DNA of 64,000 nt from JAQBXX01 sp947085325 (GTDB lineage Bacteria; Pseudomonadota; Gammaproteobacteria; SURF-13): assembly GCA_947085325.1 (NCBI GenBank), contig CAMTVY010000015.1:1-64000 (forward strand). The letters are read 5' to 3'. Of the stretch, positions 41,623 to 49,656 are shown one piece after another. Positions within the stretch are counted from its first letter, which is position 1. Each line of letters opens with the position of its first letter. The notes below the pieces were generated by a model that was not told the origin of the DNA, ran no database searches, and saw only the letters and a list, made by a program, of their open reading frames with translations. The position numbers and the translations under genes are program-made.

Positions 41623-42670
41623 GGGTGCTGCCCTGTTGCTTCAGCCAGGCGCCGGCGCGCAACGGATCGAGCGCAATGCGTTCGTTTTCCGCCAGCCCGG
41701 CGAGCACCTCGATCAGGTCAGGCTCGGCAGGCAGGCCGGCGCGGATCTGGCGCAGCGCGACCCGGCTGTCCGGGCCCACCACATAGACCGCCGTCACCTC
41801 GCCGCGCAATACCAGCGCCCGTGCCGGCACCAGCAGGCGGCGCTCGCTGCCGGTGACGAACAGCACCTTGGCGAACATGCCGGGATAAACCGACTCGGTG
41901 CCGGGGGGCAGCTCGGCGCGCACCTTGTAGACATGGCTGGCGGGGTCGGCGTAAGGCGCGAAGGTGAGGCGGGTGGCGGTCACGGTTTGCGCCGGGGCAT
42001 CGAGCTGTACCCGCGCCTGTTGCAGGGTGCGCACCACCGGCATATCGGCCTGCGGCACGCTGGCCACGGCGCGCAGCGTCTCCAGCGAGTAGCCGCTCAT
42101 CAAGGGCTGGCCGACGGTCACGGTCTCGCCGGTTGCCACGTGACGCTCTGTTACCACGCCGCTGTAGGGTGCGCGGATGACCGTGTAGCCCAATTGCTCA
42201 CCGGCCTGGCTGATGCCGGCCTGTGCTGACGCAACCCGTGCCTGTGCGGATTTCAGGTCGGCGCTGGCCTTGTCGAAGGCGGCCCTGGGCAGCAGGCGTT
42301 TTTCGTAAATCGTGCTGACGCGATCGAACTCCGCCTGCGCCTCCCTCAGGCGGGCCTCTGCCTCACGCAGGCTGGCCTGCCCGGCGGCGAGCCCGGCACG
42401 CTGTTCGGCGTTGCGGATGCGCAGCAGCACGCTGTCACGCGGCACGGCATCGCCTACGTCGAAATTGATCTCGACCACGCGCCCGTTCACCTGCGCCGAC
42501 ACCGTGGATTGCTGTGTCGCCTCGATCACGGCGTCGAAGGCCTGTTCACGCGGCGCTTCCCGGTAACTTACTGTCGCGGTTGCAAACGGTAATTCCGCCG
42601 CCAGCGCGGCCGGTATCCCCCCCAATACGCCATAACCCAGCAGGGTAGCCAGCCAACAGGACGCGCGCAT
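41612..42670 (-). CDS. RND efflux periplasmic adaptor (HlyD/MFP)
   Basis: The 352-residue product has a signal peptide (residues 1-24, WLATLLGYGVLGGIPAALAA), a lipoyl-like hairpin (VSAQVNGRVVEINFDVGDAV), a coiled-coil hairpin rich in Ala/Glu (about 90-150) and beta-barrel segments. It links the inner-membrane pump to an outer-membrane channel. The start MRASCW lies 4 nt after the EVE-domain gene, so the three may be one transcript. A longer N-terminal reading would overlap that gene. Confidence 0.88.
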   Translation of the reverse strand: MRASCWLATLLGYGVLGGIPAALAAELPFATATVSYREAPREQAFDAVIEATQQSTVSAQVNGRVVEINFDVGDAVPRDSVLLRIRNAEQRAGLAAGQASLREAEARLREAQAEFDRVSTIYEKRLLPRAAFDKASADLKSAQARVASAQAGISQAGEQLGYTVIRAPYSGVVTERHVATGETVTVGQPLMSGYSLETLRAVASVPQADMPVVRTLQQARVQLDAPAQTVTATRLTFAPYADPASHVYKVRAELPPGTESVYPGMFAKVLFVTGSERRLLVPARALVLRGEVTAVYVVGPDSRVALRQIRAGLPAEPDLIEVLAGLAENERIALDPLRAGAWLKQQGSTHGP

Positions 42671-42674
42671 GCAC

Positions 42675-43133
42675 TTACTCCAGTGACAAAATGATCTCCC
42701 AGTGCGCCTTCGAGAGCGGCAGGATGGAGAGGCGGTTACCGCGCCGGAGCAGCGCGAGATCGCGCAGTGCGGGATGCGCCTTGAGTTCGGCGAGGCTGAT
42801 GAGGCGCTTGAGCTTGCGCGTATAGCGTACATCCACGCGGAACCAGCGCGGGTCGTCGGGCGTACTTTTCGGGTCATGGTATTTGCTCTCCGGGTTCAGC
42901 GCCGTGGTGTCAGGATACCCCGCCCGCACGATTTTCATCACCCCGGCAATGCCGGGTACGGTACAGTTGGAGTGATAGAAAAAGGCCGGGTCACCCACCT
43001 GCATGTCATCGCGCAGCATGTTGCGCGCCTGGTAGTTGCGCACACCGTCCCACGGCTCGGTCTGTTGCGGACGGCGCTTGAGGTCATCAATGCCAAAGGC
43101 ATCGGGCTCGGATTTCATCAGCCAGTAGTTCAT
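42675..43133 (-). CDS. EVE-domain protein
   Basis: The 152-residue single-domain protein begins MNYWLMKSEPDAFGIDDL and has WDGVRNYQARN and DPAFFYHSN, the signature of EVE (PUA-like) proteins. EVE domains bind modified bases in DNA or RNA. The family is widespread and also occurs in some modification-dependent restriction systems, but no such genes are adjacent here. It is the first gene of the EVE-adaptor-RND unit. Confidence 0.92.
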   Translation of the reverse strand: MNYWLMKSEPDAFGIDDLKRRPQQTEPWDGVRNYQARNMLRDDMQVGDPAFFYHSNCTVPGIAGVMKIVRAGYPDTTALNPESKYHDPKSTPDDPRWFRVDVRYTRKLKRLISLAELKAHPALRDLALLRRGNRLSILPLSKAHWEIILSLE

Positions 43134-43222
43134 GGGGTGCCCCAGGCTTTCACACTATACTAGCTGAAAGTCGGCTTGGTGGCTGTCCCCGGATTCCTAT
43201 ACACTTGGCCCGATGAAACGCT

Positions 43223-44215
43223 ATGTCCAGTCAGCGACGACGCATGGATGAGGTGACGCTCTACCGCATGGCGCGCGCCGTGATCGACACCGAGGCCAAG
43301 GCGGTGGCCGCGCTCAGCACGCGCATCGACGCGGATTTCGCCCGTGCCTGCCAGTACCTGCTCGACTGCGAGGGACGCATCGTGGTCATCGGCATGGGCA
43401 AGTCCGGCCACATCGGCAGCAAGATCGCCGCCACGCTGGCCAGCACCGGCAGTCCGGCATTCTTTGTCCACCCGGGCGAGGCGAGTCATGGCGATCTCGG
43501 CATGATTACCGCCAGGGATGTCGTGCTCGCGCTCTCCAATTCGGGTGAAACCGATGAAATTCTCACCATCGTGCCCCTCATCAAGCGCCTCGGCGTGCCG
43601 CTTATCGCGCTTACCGGCAACCCGGGCTCCGCGCTGGCGCGCATGGCCAGCGTGCACATCGACGTGAGCGTGGCAGAGGAGGCCTGCCCGCTCGGGCTGG
43701 CGCCGACGGCCAGCACCACGGCGGCGCTGGTGATGGGCGATGCGTTGGCAGTATCACTGCTGGAGACCCGCGGCTTTACCGCAGAGGATTTTGCACGCTC
43801 GCACCCCGGTGGGCGTCTGGGGCGGCGTTTGCTGCTGCTGATCGGCGACATCATGCACACTGATGACCGTATTCCGAAGGTCATGGAGCAGGCACCTCTC
43901 AGCGAGGCGCTGATGGAAATGACGCGCAAGGGTCTGGGCATGACCACGGTCGTGGACGCCGAGGGCCGGTTGCTCGGTATTTTCACCGACGGTGATTTGC
44001 GTCGTGCGCTGGACCATGCGATAGACGTGCATACAACCCCTATCACCCAGGTCATGACGCGCGGCGGCAAGGTCGCACGTGCCGACATGCTGGCCGCCGA
44101 GGCATTACAGCTCATGCAAAAGCACAAAATCAACGCGCTGCCGGTAGTCAACGCAGAGCACCAGGTGGTCGGCGCCTTCAACCTGCAGGATTTGTTGCGG
44201 GCGGGTGTGGTATGA
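43223..44215 (+). CDS. kdsD: D-arabinose 5-phosphate isomerase
   Basis: Makes arabinose 5-phosphate for Kdo synthesis. An SIS domain (about 35-170; IGMGKSGHIGSKIAATLASTG, ALSNSGETDEI) is followed by two CBS domains (about 210-330). The length of 330 residues is standard. It is the first gene of the kdsD-kdsC-lptC-lptA-lptB-rpoN run, divergent from the EVE gene. Confidence 0.95.
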   Translation: MSSQRRRMDEVTLYRMARAVIDTEAKAVAALSTRIDADFARACQYLLDCEGRIVVIGMGKSGHIGSKIAATLASTGSPAFFVHPGEASHGDLGMITARDVVLALSNSGETDEILTIVPLIKRLGVPLIALTGNPGSALARMASVHIDVSVAEEACPLGLAPTASTTAALVMGDALAVSLLETRGFTAEDFARSHPGGRLGRRLLLLIGDIMHTDDRIPKVMEQAPLSEALMEMTRKGLGMTTVVDAEGRLLGIFTDGDLRRALDHAIDVHTTPITQVMTRGGKVARADMLAAEALQLMQKHKINALPVVNAEHQVVGAFNLQDLLRAGVV

Positions 44216-44225
44216 CTACAGAGGC

Positions 44226-44300
44226 AAGGGAAAAGATAAAAGAGCAAAGATTGAGTCTTTTCCACTTTTATCTTTTATCTTGTATCTTTTCCCTGTTTTT
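44226..44300. repeat. A/T-rich spacer with inverted ends between kdsD and kdsC
   Basis: GGGAAAAGATA (44228-44238) and TATCTTTTCCC (44283-44293) are perfect 11-nt inverted ends around AAAAGA/TCTTTT units. The spacer replaces any purine-rich ribosome site before kdsC, whose ATG follows CCCTGTTTTT. Base composition is unlike the flanking genes. Confidence 0.6.
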
Positions 44301-44822
44301 ATGAAAGACATCCTCGCCAAGGCCGCGCAGATCAGGCTCGTGGTATTCGACGTGGACGGCGTGCTCACCGACGGCAGCCTGTATCTCGGCGATGACGGCC
44401 AGGAATACAAGGCCTTTCATTCGCGCGATGGCCATGGCATGAAGATGCTGAAGCAAACCGGCGTGCAGATCGCGGTGATTTCCGGGCGCACCTCGCAGGT
44501 GGTGGTGCATCGCATGGCCAATCTGGGCGTGGAGCATGTCTATCAGGGCCATCTGCACAAGCTGCCGGCCTTTGAGGCGTTGCTCGCCAAGCTGGGGCTG
44601 GCGGCAGAGCAAACTGCCTTTGTGGGCGATGACGTGGTGGATCTGCCGGTGATGCGTCGGGCAGGCCTCGCCATCGCGGTGCAGGATGCGCATCCGCTGG
44701 TCAAGACGCATGCGCACTGGCAAACGCCGAGCCTGGGCGGGCGTGGCGCGGCGCGCGATGTGTGCGAGCTCATCATGGAGGCGCAGGGGCATCTCGATGC
44801 GGAAATGCAGCGCTATCTGTGA
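44301..44822 (+). CDS. kdsC: 3-deoxy-D-manno-octulosonate 8-phosphate phosphatase
   Basis: HAD-family phosphatase of 173 residues that releases Kdo from Kdo-8-phosphate. Motif I is VVFDVDGVLTDG, motif II ISGRTS, motif III VGDDVVDLPVM. Homology begins at MKDILAKA (44301), although the frame is open back to a GTG at 44205. It has no visible Shine-Dalgarno. The stop overlaps lptC in TGATG. Confidence 0.94.
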   Translation: MKDILAKAAQIRLVVFDVDGVLTDGSLYLGDDGQEYKAFHSRDGHGMKMLKQTGVQIAVISGRTSQVVVHRMANLGVEHVYQGHLHKLPAFEALLAKLGLAAEQTAFVGDDVVDLPVMRRAGLAIAVQDAHPLVKTHAHWQTPSLGGRGAARDVCELIMEAQGHLDAEMQRYL

Positions 44823-45424
44823 TGCGGTTACCGGCCCGACTGCACTTCAGGTTACCGGAGCGGCGCACGCTGGTGTTGATGCTGATACTCGCTCTGCTGG
44901 CCTTGCTGAGCCAGTGGCTGCTCAGCCTGAATGAGGCGGGCCGTGCGGGCAAGGAAGCCACCCTGCGGCACGAACCGGATTATACGATGGAGAATTTTGT
45001 CATCACCGCCATGGATAGCACGGGTCAGCCCATGCATAAGTTGCAGGCCCCGCTCATGGTGCACTACGCCGACGATGGCAGCACCGAGTTCACGCGTCCC
45101 GCGCTGACGCTGTATCAGAAGGACGCGGCGCCGTGGGAGGTGCGTTCCGGGCGCGGCTGGATGTCGAAGGATCGCAAGCGCATCCTGCTGCAGGACGAGG
45201 TGCTGATTGAAAATCCGGCGGCGCCCGCGAGCAGCATGTGGCGTCTCGAAACACGCGATCTCACGCTGTTGCCCGGGGAAGAGTACGCCGAAACCGCAGC
45301 ACCGGTGACGATCACCGGACAGGCCAGCGTCACGCGAGGCGTGGGAATGCAGATATTCATCAAGCAGGGGCGGTTGAAATTGTTGTCCAAGGTGCGAGGC
45401 AGATATGAAGCAAAGAAACGCTAG
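44822..45424 (+). CDS. lptC: LPS export protein LptC
   Basis: The 200-residue bitopic inner-membrane protein has one N-terminal transmembrane helix (about 15-35, TLVLMLILALLALLSQWLL) and a periplasmic beta-jellyroll. It carries LPS between LptFG and LptA. The start at 44822 overlaps the kdsC stop, and the 3' end overlaps lptA by 20 nt, giving strong coupling in the operon. Confidence 0.9.
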   Translation: MRLPARLHFRLPERRTLVLMLILALLALLSQWLLSLNEAGRAGKEATLRHEPDYTMENFVITAMDSTGQPMHKLQAPLMVHYADDGSTEFTRPALTLYQKDAAPWEVRSGRGWMSKDRKRILLQDEVLIENPAAPASSMWRLETRDLTLLPGEEYAETAAPVTITGQASVTRGVGMQIFIKQGRLKLLSKVRGRYEAKKR

Positions 45425-45941
45425 GACGGTACTGTTGCTGCTGGGGCTTGGGTTCGCGGGCGGCGCGCAGGCGCTGTCGTCGGACAAGCAGCAGCCGCTC
45501 ACGATCGAGGCCGATACGGTGGAGATCGATGACAAGTCCGGGGTGAGTATCTATAAGGGCAATGTGGTCGCCGTGCAGGGCACGCTGGAGTTGAAGGCCG
45601 ATACTGTGACGATATATAGCCCGAAGCGAGAGCTTGACAAGGTGGTTGCCGTGGGCAATCCGGCGCGCTACCAGCAGCGCCCGGACAACAAGGACGAGGA
45701 TGTGCGTGCCAAGGCGCAGCGCATGGAGTATTACGCAGACAAGGGAAAGCTGATTCTGCTGGAGGGTGGGCACCTCTGGCAGGGCAAGGATGAGTTCAGC
45801 GGCAATCGCATTGAGTACGATACGCGGCGCGACGTGGTGAATGCCAGCATGTCGAGTACCGGCAAGGAACGGGTGCGCATCATCATCCAGCCGCGCGACA
45901 AGCCCGCGCCTGACGGTTCCGCGCCTGCGGCCAAGCCCTGA
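45405..45941 (+). CDS. lptA: LPS periplasmic bridge protein LptA
   Basis: The 178-residue OstA-domain protein has a signal peptide (residues 1-26, ARTVLLLLGLGFAGGAQA). Beta-jellyroll segments follow, including PLTIEADTVEIDDKSGVSIYKGNV and GGHLWQGKDEFSG. LptA forms the bridge that passes LPS to LptD. It overlaps lptC by 20 nt and precedes lptB by 11 nt. Confidence 0.93.
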   Translation: MKQRNARTVLLLLGLGFAGGAQALSSDKQQPLTIEADTVEIDDKSGVSIYKGNVVAVQGTLELKADTVTIYSPKRELDKVVAVGNPARYQQRPDNKDEDVRAKAQRMEYYADKGKLILLEGGHLWQGKDEFSGNRIEYDTRRDVVNASMSSTGKERVRIIIQPRDKPAPDGSAPAAKP

Positions 45942-45952
45942 GCGCCGGGTTG

Positions 45953-46678
45953 ATGAGCCTGCTCTCGGCCCGTCATCTGGTCAAGCGCTACAAGTCGCGT
46001 AGCGTCGTCAATGATGTCTCGATCGAAGTCAGGAGCGGTGAGGTGGTCGGGCTGCTGGGCCCCAACGGCGCCGGCAAGACCACCTGTTTTTACATGATCG
46101 TCGGCCTCGTGCCCTGCGCAGGCGGCCAGATACTGCTGGACGAGTATGACCTGACCCACTACCCCATGCATGCGCGCGCCCGGCTGGGGATAGGTTACCT
46201 GCCCCAGGAGGCGTCGGTGTTCCGCAAACTGACGGTGGCCGACAATATTTTGGCGATTCTGCAGACTCGGCCCGACCTCAACCCGGACGAGCAGGCCGAG
46301 GTGTGCGAGGATCTGCTGCGCGAGTTTCACATCACGCACCTGCGCGACAGCCTGGGCCAGAGCCTTTCCGGCGGCGAGCGCAGACGGGTGGAAATTGCCC
46401 GCGCGCTGGCTGCCGACCCCAGCTTCATCCTGTTGGACGAACCCTTCGCCGGGGTCGACCCACTGTCGGTGTTGGATATTCAAACCATCATCAATCACTT
46501 GCGTGAACGCGGTATCGGCATCCTGATTACGGATCACAAGGTGCGCGAGACCTTGGGCATCTGCGCCCGCGCCTACATCATGAACGAGGGCCGGGTGATC
46601 GCCGAAGGCACGCCGGATGACATCCTCAGCCACTCCCATGTCAAGGAAGTCTACCTGGGGGAGCATTTCCGGCTCTGA
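45953..46678 (+). CDS. lptB: LPS export ABC ATPase LptB
   Basis: The 241-residue ABC ATPase has Walker A GPNGAGKTT, signature LSGGERRRVEIARAL, Walker B FILLDEPFAGVDP and switch His in ITDHKV. It powers extraction of LPS from the inner membrane with LptFG, which are not in this window. The ATG at 45953 is preferred over a TTG at 45950. It is followed by a sigma-54-type site and rpoN. Confidence 0.96.
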   Translation: MSLLSARHLVKRYKSRSVVNDVSIEVRSGEVVGLLGPNGAGKTTCFYMIVGLVPCAGGQILLDEYDLTHYPMHARARLGIGYLPQEASVFRKLTVADNILAILQTRPDLNPDEQAEVCEDLLREFHITHLRDSLGQSLSGGERRRVEIARALAADPSFILLDEPFAGVDPLSVLDIQTIINHLRERGIGILITDHKVRETLGICARAYIMNEGRVIAEGTPDDILSHSHVKEVYLGEHFRL

Positions 46679-46695
46679 ATCGGGTACTATTGAAG

Positions 46696-46711
46696 TTGGC
46701 ATGAGATTTGC
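46696..46711 (+). promoter_or_regulatory. sigma-54 promoter upstream of rpoN
   Basis: TTGGCATGAGATTTGC matches the sigma-54 consensus (TGGCAYG, four bases, TTGC) with GG at 46698-46699 and GC at 46710-46711, exactly 10 nt apart. Transcription from about 46723 gives a 42-nt leader to rpoN. The site lies in the lptB-rpoN gap, so it would be a second, internal start of the operon. Confidence 0.7.
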
Positions 46712-46764
46712 CATAACCTGCGTAAACTCCCTCAATAACAGACCGCAGGCACGGGCACCTGACT

Positions 46765-48240
46765 ATGAAACAATCAATGCAACTCCGTCTTGGACAGCAC
46801 CTCACCATGACACCGCAGTTGCAGCAGGCGATACGCCTGTTGCAGCTCTCCTCCATGGAATTGCATACGGAAATCCAGCAGGCGCTGGATTCCAACCTGA
46901 TGCTGGAGCTGGACGAGGACGATAGCGCCGGGTTTGCGAGCGCGGAACAGTCCGCCTACGCGATGGAGGCCCCGGCGCAGGCCGGGATGGAGGCTGCCGG
47001 GAGCGAGCACGACGGCTACGAGGAACGTCATCAGGATCAGGCAGTGGATACGCTGTGGGAGGATGATGCCTATGACGTGAAGACCGCCTACACGCATGCT
47101 CAGGATCCGGATAGCCGCGGCTATGAGCCCCAGGACGCTGCCACGGAAAGCCTGCGCGATCACCTCGCGTGGCAGATGCGGCTGACACCGTTTTCCGATA
47201 CCGACATGATGATTGCCGCCGCCCTCATTGATTCCATCAGCGATAGCGGCTACCTCAACAGCTCGATCGAGGATATCCAGTCAGGCCTGCTGAGTATGCT
47301 GGCCGAAGAAGACGTGACGCTGGAAGCTATCGAGGCCGTGCTGCACCGGGTGCAGAACTATGACCCGGTCGGCGTGGGGGCCCGCGATCTGCGTGAATGC
47401 CTGTTGCTTCAGCTGTATCAATGTCCCAAGGATACCCCCTGGCTGGAGCAGGCCAAGCGCCTGGTCGGCGACGATCTGTCACTGCTTGCCAGCCACGACT
47501 ATGCCCAGTTGCGTCGCCGTCTTGGCGTCACCGAGGATGAGCTGCGCGCGGTCATTGCACTTGTGCATGGTCTCAATCCGCGCCCGGGCGAACAGGTGAC
47601 TGAAAACCAGGCCGAATACATTACGCCCGACGTCTACGTGAAGAAGCATCGGGGCGCCTGGCAGGTATTTCTCAATCAGGGCGCGTCACCACGCGTGCGC
47701 ATCAACCACCAGTATGCAGGCCTGATCCGGCGGGCCGACAACAGTACGGACAATTCCACCCTGAAAAACCACTTGCAGGAGGCGCGCTGGTTTATCAAGA
47801 GCCTGCAAAGCCGAAACGAAACCCTGCTCAGGGTCGCAACCTGCATTGTAGAGCGGCAGCAGGGCTTTCTGGAACACGGCGAAGAGGCCATGAAGCCACT
47901 GGTATTGCGCGACATAGCCGAGACGCTGGGCATGCACGAATCGACCATCTCACGCGTGACCCGGCAGAAATTCATGCACACTCCGCGCGGCATCTTTGAA
48001 CTCAAGTATTTCTTCTCCAGTTGTGTCAGCACCGACACCGGCGGCGAGTGCTCCGCCACCGCCATACGCGCGGTAATCAGGAAGCTGGTGGCGGCCGAGC
48101 ACACGGCCAAGCCCCTGAGCGACAACAAGATCGCCGGGATACTGGTCAAGCAGGGCATTAACGTTGCACGGCGAACTGTGGCAAAATACAGGGAGTCGCT
48201 GACCATCCCGCCCTCCAACGAGCGCAGGCGTATGGCCTAG
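46765..48240 (+). CDS. rpoN: RNA polymerase sigma-54 factor
   Basis: The 491-residue sigma factor begins MKQSMQLRLGQHLTMTPQLQQAIRLLQLSS, the glutamine-rich region I that binds activators. Next come a long acidic linker (about 50-125), the core-binding domain, and the C-terminal helix-turn-helix and RpoN box ARRTVAKYRE. It directs transcription at -24/-12 promoters with enhancer-binding activators; none of the latter is encoded here. It begins the rpoN-hpf-ptsN-hprK-rapZ regulatory set. Confidence 0.97.
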   Translation: MKQSMQLRLGQHLTMTPQLQQAIRLLQLSSMELHTEIQQALDSNLMLELDEDDSAGFASAEQSAYAMEAPAQAGMEAAGSEHDGYEERHQDQAVDTLWEDDAYDVKTAYTHAQDPDSRGYEPQDAATESLRDHLAWQMRLTPFSDTDMMIAAALIDSISDSGYLNSSIEDIQSGLLSMLAEEDVTLEAIEAVLHRVQNYDPVGVGARDLRECLLLQLYQCPKDTPWLEQAKRLVGDDLSLLASHDYAQLRRRLGVTEDELRAVIALVHGLNPRPGEQVTENQAEYITPDVYVKKHRGAWQVFLNQGASPRVRINHQYAGLIRRADNSTDNSTLKNHLQEARWFIKSLQSRNETLLRVATCIVERQQGFLEHGEEAMKPLVLRDIAETLGMHESTISRVTRQKFMHTPRGIFELKYFFSSCVSTDTGGECSATAIRAVIRKLVAAEHTAKPLSDNKIAGILVKQGINVARRTVAKYRESLTIPPSNERRRMA

Positions 48241-48269
48241 ATTTTTCTTCCACCTAAGGAGCCCGATTC

Positions 48270-48596
48270 ATGAACCTCAGCCTCAGTGGCCATCATGTTG
48301 AGATTACCCCCGCCTTACGCGCCTATCTTACGAACAAGCTTGAACGTGTGCAGCGGCACTTCGACCATGTGACCGACATGACCGTGGTGCTGTCAGTCGA
48401 AAAGCTGCGCCAGAAGGCGGAGGCCACCCTGCACGTGAGTGGTGCGAGCCTGCATGCGGACGCGGAAGACGGCGACATGTACGCGGCGATAGACGCGCTG
48501 GTGGACAAGCTCGACCGCCAGATCAAGAAGCACAAGGAAAAGCTTACGGATCACCACCGCTCCGAAGGCGCGCTGAAAAACCAGCAGCACAGCTAA
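48270..48596 (+). CDS. hpf: ribosome hibernation-promoting factor (short HPF)
   Basis: The 108-residue beta-alpha-beta ribosome-binding protein begins MNLSLSGHHVEITPALRAYL. It lacks the C-terminal dimerisation domain of long HPF, so it is the short gammaproteobacterial form. TAAGGAG precedes the ATG. It lies 29 nt after rpoN, the usual place. Confidence 0.94.
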   Translation: MNLSLSGHHVEITPALRAYLTNKLERVQRHFDHVTDMTVVLSVEKLRQKAEATLHVSGASLHADAEDGDMYAAIDALVDKLDRQIKKHKEKLTDHHRSEGALKNQQHS

Positions 48597-48603
48597 GGGC
48601 GGC

Positions 48604-48633
48604 CCAGACCTCGCCGTTCGTGGCGAGGTCTGG
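48604..48633 (+). promoter_or_regulatory. strong intercistronic hairpin between hpf and ptsN
   Basis: CCAGACCTCGCC and GGCGAGGTCTGG form a perfect 12-bp stem with a GTTCGT hexaloop containing UUCG, a very stable loop type in RNA. No T tract follows, so it is unlikely to be a complete terminator. It could stabilise the hpf 3' end, mark a processing site or attenuate ptsN. Confidence 0.75.
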
Positions 48634-48645
48634 TTCCGGAGCCAC

Positions 48646-49107
48646 ATGCAGATTACCGACCTCATTATCCCGCAACGCATCGCCTGTCACGCCCGTGGTG
48701 CGAGCAAAAAACGCGCATTGGAACTGTTGAGCGAGCTGCTGGCCCATGCGGAGACCGGGCCTGACGCACAGGACATCTTCAATAGTCTGGTGGCGCGTGA
48801 GCGTCTGGGTGGCACCGGTCTGGGGCATGGCTTTGCGCTGCCGCATGGGCGGATGCAGGGGGGCCTGCGGCCCATCGGCGCCTTTGTCCAGCTGGTCGAC
48901 GGGGTTGACTTTGATGCGCCGGACAAACAACCGGTCGACCTGCTGTTTGCCCTGCTGGTGCCGGAGGAATGCACCGAGGAGCACCTGCGGATACTCGCCC
49001 TGCTGGCGGAGATGTTCAACGATAAGGGCCTGCGTGCCGAGTTGCGGGCCGCTGATTCAAGCGCAGCCCTGTACGATATTATCAGGGACTGGCGCCCCGC
49101 CGCCTGA
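48646..49107 (+). CDS. ptsN: nitrogen-regulatory PTS IIA protein (EIIANtr)
   Basis: The 153-residue EIIA-fructose-fold protein is phosphorylated on the His of GLGHGFALPHGRM. It regulates K+ transport and other functions through its phosphorylation state. It is downstream of rpoN and hpf, as usual, and starts MQITDLIIPQRI after CCGGAGC. Confidence 0.94.
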   Translation: MQITDLIIPQRIACHARGASKKRALELLSELLAHAETGPDAQDIFNSLVARERLGGTGLGHGFALPHGRMQGGLRPIGAFVQLVDGVDFDAPDKQPVDLLFALLVPEECTEEHLRILALLAEMFNDKGLRAELRAADSSAALYDIIRDWRPAA

Positions 49108-49113
49108 GGCACG

Positions 49114-49656
49114 ATGCCCCTGCGCACATCCAGCGTGACGCTGCACGGCGTGTTCATGGATATCCTGGATACGGGCGTATTGCTGTGCGGCGCCAGTGGT
49201 ACCGGCAAGGGCGAGTTGGCGCTGGAGTTGATCACGCGCGGACACCGTCTGGTGGCCGACGATGCGCCGGAATTCAGGGCCGAGGGTGGTGTGGCGGAAG
49301 GCTTGTGCCCGCCGCTGCTGCAGGACATGCTGGAGGTGCGCAGCCTGGGGGTGCTCAATATCCGCGCACTGTTTGGTGAGCGTGCCGTTGCGCCTAAAGC
49401 GACGCTGGCGCTCGTGGTGCGGCTGCAGCGTGCTGTAGCCGGCGCACAGCGTTCGCTGACGCCGGATTGCCGCGATTGCCAGGTGCTGGGCCATACTCTG
49501 CCGGAGATCGTGCTGCCGCTCCTGCCGGGACGCAACGCCGCCCTGCTGGTTGAAACCCTGGTACGTGACTTCAGGCTGCGCCGCGCGGGCTATGACGCCG
49601 CCGAGGATTTCGTCCAGCGCCAGCACACGTGCCTGAGGCGTATGGGGGAGGCATGA
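49114..49656 (+). CDS. hprK: short HPr kinase/phosphorylase-like protein
   Basis: The 180-residue protein equals only the C-terminal catalytic domain of HprK; the usual N-terminal domain (total about 310) is missing and there is no room for it before ptsN. The HprK pattern GHRLVADDAPEF and the signature-like LEVRSLGVLNIRALFG are present. The P-loop is GASGTGKGE: the Ser/Thr after the Lys, which holds Mg, is Gly. It may phosphorylate Ser46 of the adjacent HPr weakly, or work as a regulator. It overlaps rapZ (ATGA). Confidence 0.75.
   Translation: MPLRTSSVTLHGVFMDILDTGVLLCGASGTGKGELALELITRGHRLVADDAPEFRAEGGVAEGLCPPLLQDMLEVRSLGVLNIRALFGERAVAPKATLALVVRLQRAVAGAQRSLTPDCRDCQVLGHTLPEIVLPLLPGRNAALLVETLVRDFRLRRAGYDAAEDFVQRQHTCLRRMGEA

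Noticed and set aside
42675..43133. EVE-domain gene as part of a modification-dependent restriction or defence system
   Set aside because: The protein is a stand-alone EVE domain next to an efflux pair; no nuclease, methyltransferase or other defence gene is nearby.
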